Positions 1 through 5,679 of a stretch of 11,235 bases of DNA are shown here, piece by piece. The DNA is from Dehalococcoidia bacterium. GTDB taxonomy: Bacteria; Chloroflexota; Dehalococcoidia; Bin125. Numbering within the stretch: the first letter of the stretch is position 1; the number at the start of each line of letters is the position of its first letter. The DNA lies in contig RKRS01000180.1 of assembly GCA_007571275.1 (NCBI GenBank), positions 1 to 11,235 on the forward strand, written 5' to 3'. Below the pieces are notes generated by a model. The model did no database searches. It saw only the letters and a list, made by a program, of their open reading frames with translations, and had not been told where the DNA came from. A program made the translations under genes and the position numbers.

Positions 1-78
1 GGCCCGCTCCGGTGTGACCACAGGCATCTCGGCGCCCGATCGGGCGCCGAGATGCCTGTGGTCACACCGGAGCGGGCC
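1..78. repeat. Perfect 78-bp palindrome at the window edge
   Basis: Bases 1-39 are the exact reverse complement of bases 40-78, with no loop. The right arm is ordinary ribB coding sequence on the minus strand and encodes the conserved GVTTGIS stretch. The left arm repeats it in mirror image, so the ribB frame turns into unrelated residues. The core (31-48, ggcgcccgatcgggcgcc) is itself an 18-bp palindrome that may be the natural seed. The likeliest reading is a fold-back or assembly artefact at a contig end, since a real 39-bp arm identical to a conserved coding segment is improbable. Confidence 0.95.
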
Positions 79-452
79 TCGACCGAGACAGTGAACGCAG
101 TGCCCAGCGGCGCCGTATTCGAGCCCTGGTCGACCATCAGGCGCAGGCCGAGGCGATCGAGGCTCTGGCCGTCCATGGCCACGCAGATCAGCCCGCGCCC
201 GTGTGTCGCCATGAAATTGATCGTCTCCGAAGTCACGAACTGCGCAGGCAGCGCCAGGTCGCCTTCGTTCTCGCGATCCTCGTCGTCGGTGATGATCAGC
301 GGTTCGCCCTGGGCAAACGCCTGGATCGCTTCCTCGACAGTGCAGAACGGCGATTTCCGTCGTCGGCTGCCGGCAGTGCGGCGGGCGCGGCGCGGTTTCT
401 GTGGGTTGCTCTGGTCCGAGCCGGTCCGGGCGGCTGTGTTTGCCTCAGTCAT
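1..452 (-). CDS. ribB: 3,4-dihydroxy-2-butanone-4-phosphate synthase (RibB, or the N-terminal part of RibBA), truncated
   Basis: Converts ribulose 5-phosphate to 3,4-dihydroxy-2-butanone 4-phosphate plus formate, the four-carbon branch of riboflavin synthesis in the cytosol. Residues 1-35 are a basic, probably disordered extension (PRRARR, SRRRK). The RibB fold starts at about residue 36. The Mg-binding acidic motif is DDEDRENEGDL (56-66), followed by THGRGLICVAM (83-93) and GTAFTVSVEARSGVTTGIS (117-135). Only about 138 of the family's roughly 200 residues are credible: at codon 138 (bases 39-41) the reading frame enters the mirror arm of the palindrome and no longer resembles RibB. The start ATG (452-450) overlaps the ribE stop as ATGA, indicating translational coupling. 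Whether a GTP cyclohydrolase II domain follows (RibBA) cannot be seen. The family call is secure. Confidence 0.93.
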   Translation of the reverse strand, partial: MTEANTAARTGSDQSNPQKPRRARRTAGSRRRKSPFCTVEEAIQAFAQGEPLIITDDEDRENEGDLALPAQFVTSETINFMATHGRGLICVAMDGQSLDRLGLRLMVDQGSNTAPLGTAFTVSVEARSGVTTGISAPDRAPRCLWSHRSG

Positions 453-1087
453 TGCACTCCGCCTCCACGCAACTCGCGCGCCGCGAGTCGCTCATCCAAC
501 AGTTGATCGATCTTTGTCTCCAGCAACTCATCGACATAGCGGGCGAGGATGTCGGTCTCGAGATTCACGGCGTCACCCGGACTTCGGTCAAGCAGGTTCG
601 TATGTTGCTGAGTGTACTGAACCAGCGATACCGCGAACCCCGATGCGTCTTTGTCAATAATCGTCAACGAGACGCCATCGATGCAGATTGGCCCCTTCAC
701 GATCATGTGTCGCAGGAGTTCGGCTGGCGCGTCGTATGTCACCACGATCGCCTCCGACTCCGGCCGCGCGCCTCTGAATGCGCCACGACCCTCGACGACC
801 CCACGCACGAGGTGGCCCGACAGCCGATCCATCGGCCGCACTGAGCGCTCAAGGTTGACTCGGTCGCCGACCTGAAGCTCACCCAGGTTCGAGCGGCGGT
901 AGGTCTCGGGCATCAGGTTGGCGAGAAACTGGCCCGACTCGATGTGCGTGACCGTCAGATCGACCCCGTTGATCGCAATGCTGTCGCCCAGATTGGCGTC
1001 CTCGAGAATCACCGGCGCAGCGATGCGCAACAGCCCTTCCGCTGCCTCGGTGATCTCTCCGACCTCTTCGATGATGCCTGTGAACAT
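449..1087 (-). CDS. ribE: Riboflavin synthase, alpha chain (RibE)
   Basis: Condenses two molecules of 6,7-dimethyl-8-ribityllumazine to riboflavin plus a pyrimidinedione; the family works as a trimer of two-barrel subunits. The 212 residues match the usual length. It starts with the conserved MFTGI and shows two lumazine-binding halves: GDSIAINGVDLTV (35-46) with MPETYRRSNLG (59-69), and KGPICIDGVSLTI (131-143) with QQHTNL (160-165). Two well-conserved positions differ. By alignment with E. coli RibE, the Cys of NGCCLTV (Cys48) is Asp43 here, and the His of SGH (His102) is Val97 within SGHLVRGVVEG. The rest of the fold looks intact, so this may be a lineage variant rather than a dead copy. 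GGGAG and AGAGG precede the ATG. It lies 136 bp after ribD and overlaps ribB by 4 bp. Confidence 0.93.
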   Translation of the reverse strand: MFTGIIEEVGEITEAAEGLLRIAAPVILEDANLGDSIAINGVDLTVTHIESGQFLANLMPETYRRSNLGELQVGDRVNLERSVRPMDRLSGHLVRGVVEGRGAFRGARPESEAIVVTYDAPAELLRHMIVKGPICIDGVSLTIIDKDASGFAVSLVQYTQQHTNLLDRSPGDAVNLETDILARYVDELLETKIDQLLDERLAARELRGGGVQ

Positions 1088-1223
1088 TGCCTCTGCTCCC
1101 TAGCCGTGGCTCCCTCAGCCTCAATGCTAGCTCCTCCCCTCGTCTGGCCTGCATGACATCATGAAAAGCACCGTATGCACATCGTTTGGTTGCGAGCAAA
1201 TGCCATGATCGCAACGAAGTTCA
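1088..1223 (-). other. ribD-ribE intergenic spacer
   Basis: This 136-base gap inside an otherwise tightly packed operon has no convincing gene. It contains a possible stem, gttgcga (1189-1195) paired with tcgcaac (1209-1215) around a 13-base loop, just after the ribD stop. No T-run follows on the minus strand, so it is a poor terminator and may instead affect mRNA processing or stability. The ribE ribosome-binding sequence lies at the left end. No RFN/FMN riboswitch signature was recognised. Confidence 0.3.
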
Positions 1224-2834
1224 CTACGAACGCAGTTTCTTGATCAGTACTTCAGAACCACGACCGTCGCGCCGATAGTAACGAAACCCCGCTGACTTGT
1301 ACTGTTCGCTTGTCATGCCTGACGTCGAGTCAATCGTTAATGTCAACCATTCATAGTCACGACCGTTGGCTGAGGCCTCGCATGAATCACGCAAGCGCTC
1401 AGCGACACTGGCCGGCGCATCGGATCGAATGGCGAGGCAGCGAATCGTCGCTCGCGCATCGGTACCGAACTGCACCGCTGCGACGCCGAGCAGGTCCTGA
1501 GCGTCGCCTGGATCGGCGCTCGCGCTCGCTATCGGGATCGTAGCCAGCCAGATCACCGCGTCGCCGACGCGAGCCTCAGACAGTAGATCCTCGCAGCTGG
1601 GCGCGCGATCAAGCAGCTGCGACGCCAGTAGCTGATCGACGGCGTCGGCGTCCGCTTGGCCAGCCGGGCGGATTCGGGTATCGAAGTCGCGTTCAGGGTG
1701 ACTCGGATAGCCGCTCACCAACAGATCTGCGCCGAGTTGCTCAACCTTCATGTTGTTCAGACGCAGCACATCGCGCATCTTGCCCGAGCCGCGGCCGCGT
1801 ACGGCCGTCTGCGCGTTGCCGCCGATGATCATCGGCGCCACAACCGCCGTCACTTTGTTGACCAACCGTAGATCGAAAAACGAACCCAGAATCTCGCCGC
1901 CGCCTTCGACGAGCAAGCTGATCACCCCGCGCTGTTGACCGAGCAGATCGAGCAACGCCGGTAGCGAAACGCGTCCACCGACATCGACATCACCTGAGCT
2001 GTCACTGGGCAGAATCGCCAGATCGACGCCGAGCGCGCTGATGGCCTCGCGCCAGTCGTGCGGAGCCGCCTCGGTCGTGGCGATCAGGGTTGGTGAATCC
2101 GTGACGCCGACGAGGACGCGGCTCCCGAGCGGTGTCCGCCCGCGACTGTCCAGCACCACGCGCAACGGCTGCGGGATCGGGCCGCGCCATCGTTCGGGGC
2201 GAGCTGTGAGTTGCGGGTTATCGACAATGATGGTTTCCACACCCACCAGAATGGCGTCGAACAGGGGGCGATTCTGATGCGCCCAGCGCAACGTCTGTGG
2301 GCCCGAAATCCAGCGAGAGTCGCCGCTGGTTGAGGCGATCCGCCCGTCCAGTGAAGCGGCAAACTTGGCCGTGACGAATGGTCGCCCGCTGCGACGATGG
2401 TGCGCATAGGCCTCATAAAGCTCGGCGCCTTCCGCCGCGCCGTCACCGATGCTGACTTCGATGCCCGCCTCCCGTAGCTGGGCGAGCCCGCGTCCCGCCA
2501 CGCGCTGGTCCGGGTCGCTCACGGCGATGACGACCTGCCCAATGCCCGCCGCAATGATGGCTTCAGTACATGGCGGCGTGCGACCAAAGTGCGCGCAGGG
2601 CTCGAGCGTGACGTACATGGTCGCGCCTTGAGCCTGGCCGCCGGCCTCGCGCAGCGCCGCGATTTCGGCATGCGCTCCGCCGGGCGGTTGGGTTGCGCCC
2701 TCCCCGACGATGCGCGTGCCATGCGCCACGACCGCGCCGACCGCTGGATTGGGACTCGTCGTTCCCCGCACTGCGCGGGCCAGCTCGAACGCACGCGCCA
2801 TCAGGCGTGAGCTGCCAGCCGCTCGCGCGTTCAT
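1224..2834 (-). CDS. ribD: Bifunctional riboflavin deaminase/reductase RibD with a C-terminal GNAT-like extension
   Basis: Performs the second and third steps of the GTP branch: deamination of the diaminopyrimidine ribosyl phosphate, then NADPH-dependent reduction of its ribose. The protein has 536 residues, while usual RibD has about 360-380. The deaminase domain (about 12-140) has the zinc site HAE (His55) and PC-x7-PPC (Cys80 and Cys89). The reductase domain (about 152-375) shows TAKFAASLDGRIA (155-167), WISG (175-178) and LLVEGGGEILGSFF (307-320). After DLLVSG, residues 386-536 form an extra domain: TRIRPAGQADADAVDQLL resembles the first strand and helix of a GNAT acetyltransferase, and QYKSAGFRYYRR (511-522) resembles its last motif. 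The acetyl-CoA loop (Q/RxxGxG/A) is not visible. The start chosen at 2834 overlaps the upstream anti-sigma stop as ATGA; a longer in-frame opening exists but would run through that gene. Confidence 0.93.
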   Translation of the reverse strand: MNARAAGSSRLMARAFELARAVRGTTSPNPAVGAVVAHGTRIVGEGATQPPGGAHAEIAALREAGGQAQGATMYVTLEPCAHFGRTPPCTEAIIAAGIGQVVIAVSDPDQRVAGRGLAQLREAGIEVSIGDGAAEGAELYEAYAHHRRSGRPFVTAKFAASLDGRIASTSGDSRWISGPQTLRWAHQNRPLFDAILVGVETIIVDNPQLTARPERWRGPIPQPLRVVLDSRGRTPLGSRVLVGVTDSPTLIATTEAAPHDWREAISALGVDLAILPSDSSGDVDVGGRVSLPALLDLLGQQRGVISLLVEGGGEILGSFFDLRLVNKVTAVVAPMIIGGNAQTAVRGRGSGKMRDVLRLNNMKVEQLGADLLVSGYPSHPERDFDTRIRPAGQADADAVDQLLASQLLDRAPSCEDLLSEARVGDAVIWLATIPIASASADPGDAQDLLGVAAVQFGTDARATIRCLAIRSDAPASVAERLRDSCEASANGRDYEWLTLTIDSTSGMTSEQYKSAGFRYYRRDGRGSEVLIKKLRS

Positions 2835-3970
2835 ACGCGTCGTCGGCGATCGACAATCGTGAGGACCAGCCAGAACACGGTCGAGCCAATCGCGATGGCC
2901 GCCAGCACGATCTGGACCGGGCGTTCCCAGTCTGGATCCGTGGCCAGCTGCACCGTGCTCGAGCGAGGCCGTTGTTCCAATGGCCAATCGGCTTCCACGC
3001 GGCTGACCGATGTGGCGACGGAACGCGTTTCGGACTGACTCTCGGCAACGCTTGCCTGCTCGCTTGTGTCCGACTCGGCAGATGTCTCGGCTGTCGCCTC
3101 GACCTGGTCCTGTGGTTCACTGGTCGTAGTGTCCGCGCTCTGCGAGCTGACGACCTCTGCTTGCTCGGCAGCTTCCGATTCCACGGCCTCATCCTGCGCG
3201 ACGACGTCAGCAGCGGTGACGCTCTGCGCGTCGCTCGTTCCGCCTCCGCGTCCAGCTGTCAATCCCCGCCGCGACGGATCGGCAGCAGCCTCGTCCGCCG
3301 CTTGCGTGTCGACCGAATCTTGCGTCGATTCCTCTTGAGCCTGATCGACCTCGGCCTCTACCGCTTCCTGTTCCTGCCCCGATGCCAGGACCGTGACCCT
3401 TGGCGCTTCCTCTGCCGCTTCTTCCTCCGTTGGCGCCGCTGCCGACTCCGGCCGGCCCGATTGCTGCGCGGCGCTGGAATCGGATGCAGGCTGTGACTGG
3501 TCTTGAATCTCGATCTCCTCGGTCACGACCGCGACGGTCGGGACCGAGGACGGCTGTTCGCCGGCTGACGTGGTGGTGAATTGAACTGTCGGAGAATCCA
3601 CCGCGTCGAAGACCATGACCGCAGCGAACGTCGCCACTCCAACCGCGGCCGTCGACACCGACCAGCGCAGGGCTCGCGCCGTGCTTGACGGCGGCGCCAA
3701 CACGCGTGTCGGACTGTTCAGCATCTCGGGCGTGAGCTGGAACGGCGCGGCGCTGTGCGCCGGCTCGAAGCTTCGCAGCACTGACCGCATGTCCTCGAGA
3801 TCAGCGAGGTACTCTCGCATCTCTTCCGACTCGGCGAGCCGAGCCTCAACCCGTGCCCGCTCGCGGGGCGACAGTTCATCATCCATGTACGCTGAAACGT
3901 CTTCGCGCCAGTCGCCACGGCGTAGCAGGATCGAAGAGATCAGACGCCATCTCATCGCTGACCAGCTCAC
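2831..3970 (-). CDS. Membrane anti-sigma factor-like protein with a zinc-less N-terminal domain
   Basis: Probable partner that holds the adjacent ECF sigma factor inactive at the membrane. The N-terminal part (about 19-68: DVSAYMDDELSPRERARVEARL and following helix) closely resembles zinc-associated anti-sigma domains, but the HxxxCxxC signature is replaced by Arg44, Ser48 and Met51, so zinc binding is not expected. A first membrane helix lies at about 102-121. A loop of roughly 225 residues (125-350), rich in Glu, Ala, Ser and Gln and without cysteine, follows. A second helix at about 351-373 ends with the basic tail RRRRV. Positive charges place both ends in the cytosol and the acidic loop outside. 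The GTG start is backed by GGGGAAG seven bases upstream; an ATG at 3955 is the alternative. It follows the sigma gene by 102 bp, and its stop overlaps ribD. No experimental homologue was recognised, and the anti-sigma role is inferred from domain and position. Confidence 0.75.
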   Translation of the reverse strand: MSWSAMRWRLISSILLRRGDWREDVSAYMDDELSPRERARVEARLAESEEMREYLADLEDMRSVLRSFEPAHSAAPFQLTPEMLNSPTRVLAPPSSTARALRWSVSTAAVGVATFAAVMVFDAVDSPTVQFTTTSAGEQPSSVPTVAVVTEEIEIQDQSQPASDSSAAQQSGRPESAAAPTEEEAAEEAPRVTVLASGQEQEAVEAEVDQAQEESTQDSVDTQAADEAAADPSRRGLTAGRGGGTSDAQSVTAADVVAQDEAVESEAAEQAEVVSSQSADTTTSEPQDQVEATAETSAESDTSEQASVAESQSETRSVATSVSRVEADWPLEQRPRSSTVQLATDPDWERPVQIVLAAIAIGSTVFWLVLTIVDRRRRV

Positions 3971-3977
3971 AAATCCA

Positions 3978-3984
3978 CTTCCCC
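3978..3984 (-). promoter_or_regulatory. Ribosome-binding site setting the GTG start of the anti-sigma gene
   Basis: GGGGAAG on the minus strand ends seven bases before the GTG at 3970. The next in-frame ATG (3955) would lie 22 bases away, so this site favours the GTG. Confidence 0.55.
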
Positions 3985-4017
3985 GCTGAGGACAGTTCGC
4001 TGCCGTGCGGTCTGCTC

Positions 4018-4033
4018 GTCTATAAATTTAGAC
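4018..4033. repeat. Short inverted repeat overlapping the putative ECF -10 element
   Basis: gtcta (4018-4022) and tagac (4029-4033) form 5-bp arms around taaatt. The run is the most AT-rich spot in the sigma/anti-sigma gap and overlaps the -10 of the promoter candidate. It could be an operator half-site pair or a chance feature of an AT-rich -10 region. Confidence 0.4.
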
Positions 4034-4056
4034 GCTCCCCGCGGGCAAATGGTTCC
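4029..4056 (-). promoter_or_regulatory. Candidate ECF-sigma promoter (GGAAC-N17-CGTCTA) upstream of the anti-sigma/rib genes
   Basis: On the minus strand GGAAC (4056-4052) is followed by a 17-base spacer and CGTCTA (4034-4029). This matches the general ECF pattern, a GGAAC -35 and a CGTC/TCTAA-like -10. It lies just after the sigma stop, and transcription would start about 50 bases before the anti-sigma GTG. ECF factors commonly drive their own locus, so the adjacent sigma is the natural candidate to use it, boosting the anti-sigma-ribD-ribE-ribB mRNA. The match is by eye to short motifs and unproven. Confidence 0.5.
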
Positions 4057-4072
4057 CGGTCCCATTGTGACT

Positions 4073-4690
4073 TCAACGATCTGCACGAGAACGCTCCATT
4101 GCCTGACGCGCCTTGAGGAAATCCCTCATCGCCGAACGGCCGCGACTGATGCGCGATTTCACTGTACCCATCGACCAGCCCGTCGCATCGACGATTTCCC
4201 GATATTCCATATCGGCGACGTCTCGATAGAACACCGCGCGTCGTTGCTCTTCCGGCAATGACTCGAGCGCCTCACGCAAGGAGCCGCTGAGTTCGAGGTT
4301 GAGCAGGTGTTCATCGAGCGAACGCTCTCCTGACTCTGGGGCGAATTGATCGCCCATCGCCTCGGTCAGCCGATCGAGTGACGTGGTTGGTCGTCGCTGT
4401 CGCTGTCTCAGATAGTCAAAGCAGCTGCGCCGAGCGATCACGCCGAGCCAGGCTGCGAACTTGCCGCGCTGCCTGTAGGTGCTCAGCCGGTCCCAGGCCT
4501 TGATGAACGCTTCCTGCGTGAGGTCGTCCGCTTCGGCCATGCCGACGATCCCACGACAGGTCGCGCGCACCTTGGACTGATGCCGCAGGACGAGGACGTT
4601 GAACGCGTCCAGGCGGCCATCGAGCGAGATGACGACCAATTGATCGTCGTCTAGCGAATTGAGGCTGTCTTGGTCGCTCGGACGGTTCAC
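4073..4690 (-). CDS. ECF-type RNA polymerase sigma factor
   Basis: Directs core RNA polymerase to a dedicated promoter set. The 205 residues have the ECF two-domain layout without region 1 or 3. Sigma2 spans about 27-98, with the core-binding/-10 segment AEADDLTQEAFIKAW (52-66) and FAAWLGVIARRSCFDYLR (78-95). Sigma4 spans about 138-192, with LPEEQRRAVFYRDVADMEY and the -35-binding helix-turn-helix YREIVDATGWSMGTVKSRIS (163-182). The GTG start at 4690 has GGGAAAG upstream. The anti-sigma-like membrane protein follows on the same strand, and the rib genes come after it. The class of ECF and its wider regulon cannot be read from the sequence; the sigma call itself is secure. Confidence 0.93.
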   Translation of the reverse strand: MNRPSDQDSLNSLDDDQLVVISLDGRLDAFNVLVLRHQSKVRATCRGIVGMAEADDLTQEAFIKAWDRLSTYRQRGKFAAWLGVIARRSCFDYLRQRQRRPTTSLDRLTEAMGDQFAPESGERSLDEHLLNLELSGSLREALESLPEEQRRAVFYRDVADMEYREIVDATGWSMGTVKSRISRGRSAMRDFLKARQAMERSRADR

Positions 4691-4771
4691 CAGAGCACTT
4701 TCCCGCTGCGTCGCTTACCGAGCCTACTCAGCCACGCAGGAGCGGGAGCGCGGGTGTGGGACACTGCGCAC
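4691..4771. other. Divergent intergenic region between the sigma factor and aldolase genes
   Basis: These 81 bases must hold promoters for the leftward sigma/rib operon and the rightward aldolase gene. No GGAAC-type ECF -35 and no clear sigma70 pair was seen. The AGGAGCGGGAG run (4739-4749) could serve as ribosome-binding sequence for the aldolase. Confidence 0.3.
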
Positions 4772-5605
4772 ATGCCGCTCGCTGATCCACGTGCAATCAT
4801 CGCACAAGCGCATGACCAGGGTTCCGCCGTGATCGGAGCCAATGTCTCAAGCATTCAGATGGTCAGAGGCGTGGTGCGGGCTGCAGAGACGGCCAACCGC
4901 CCGGTCTTGATCCAGTTCAACCGTTCCGGTCTCTCCCTGATTGGCGGTACCAGCGTCGCGGCCCTGATCGTCAGATCCATCGCGACGGAGTCCGAGGCGG
5001 AGATTGCCCTGCACCTGGATCACGCCGACACGCTGGATGAGCTTGCCGAGGCAATCAACGCCGGCTTCAGCTCGGTCATGATCGACGGTTCCACGCTCCC
5101 GTTCAACCAGCATCTGACGCTCGCGCAGTCGGCCAGGGGGCTGGTCTCCTGGTCGAATCTGCCGCTCGAAGCGGAGTTGGGCCATGTTGCCGGGAATGAG
5201 GCTGGCGTCACCATCGGCGAAGCGTCCTGGACCGATCCCGATGAAGCGGCGCGATTTGTCAGCGCCACCGGCGTCGACTGGTTAGCGGTCGCAGTCGGCA
5301 ATACACACGGCGGCCCGGCCGTCGGCGGACTACAGGTCGAGCGACTCCGCGCCCTCCGCGAATCTGTCTCGGTACCGCTGGTGCTACACGGCGCCAGCGG
5401 ACTGTCGGGCCAAGAATTGGGTCAGGCTGTCGAACTCGGAGTGGCGAAGATCAACGTCGGCACGGCGCTGCATCAGGCCGCGGCAAGTGGCATGGCCGCG
5501 TGGCTCCAGGATCGGCCTGGCGATCTGCGCGGCGCGTTCAACGCAGCTGAGCAGTCGGTCTGTGAAGCGGCCGTGCCATTGCTGACCGCTGTCTGGGCGT
5601 CCTGA
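4772..5605 (+). CDS. Class II (zinc) aldolase family protein, fructose-bisphosphate/tagatose-bisphosphate aldolase-like
   Basis: Family members cleave or form ketose (bis)phosphates to dihydroxyacetone phosphate plus an aldehyde. The 277 residues form a TIM barrel of normal length. The catalytic Asp and first zinc ligand lie in LHLDH (Asp83, His84). EAELGH (133-138) is the conserved beta-strand loop. The other zinc ligands are His179 in VGNTHGG and His206 in LHGASGL. KINVGTAL (226-233) is the phosphate-binding end. Differences such as GHVAGNE (where FBA usually has a GRLGGxE-like loop) and QFNRSGLSLIGG suggest a substrate other than fructose bisphosphate. ATG at 4772 fits the family start MPL; an in-frame GTG at 4754 has a better placed GGGAG, so the start is uncertain by six codons. 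The CoA-transferase fusion follows after 74 bp. True substrate unknown. Confidence 0.85.
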   Translation: MPLADPRAIIAQAHDQGSAVIGANVSSIQMVRGVVRAAETANRPVLIQFNRSGLSLIGGTSVAALIVRSIATESEAEIALHLDHADTLDELAEAINAGFSSVMIDGSTLPFNQHLTLAQSARGLVSWSNLPLEAELGHVAGNEAGVTIGEASWTDPDEAARFVSATGVDWLAVAVGNTHGGPAVGGLQVERLRALRESVSVPLVLHGASGLSGQELGQAVELGVAKINVGTALHQAAASGMAAWLQDRPGDLRGAFNAAEQSVCEAAVPLLTAVWAS

Positions 5606-5679
5606 ATCTTCCGCCCCGCCCGCTTCGCTACGATCCTCCAGACAAGGTCGTACGCGAGGAACAGCAAGCGGAGGTCAAC

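Noticed and set aside
1189..1215. Hairpin after ribD as a terminator
   Set aside because: The stem is only 7 bp with a 13-base loop and no T-run, and the genes on both sides belong to the same pathway.
2693..3496. Plus-strand 267-residue open frame
   Set aside because: It lies antisense to ribD and the low-complexity anti-sigma loop, with arginine-rich translation and no recognisable domain.
3971..4072. FMN (RFN) riboswitch ahead of the rib genes
   Set aside because: The gap is short and I could not find the conserved RFN segments; a covariance-model search would settle it.
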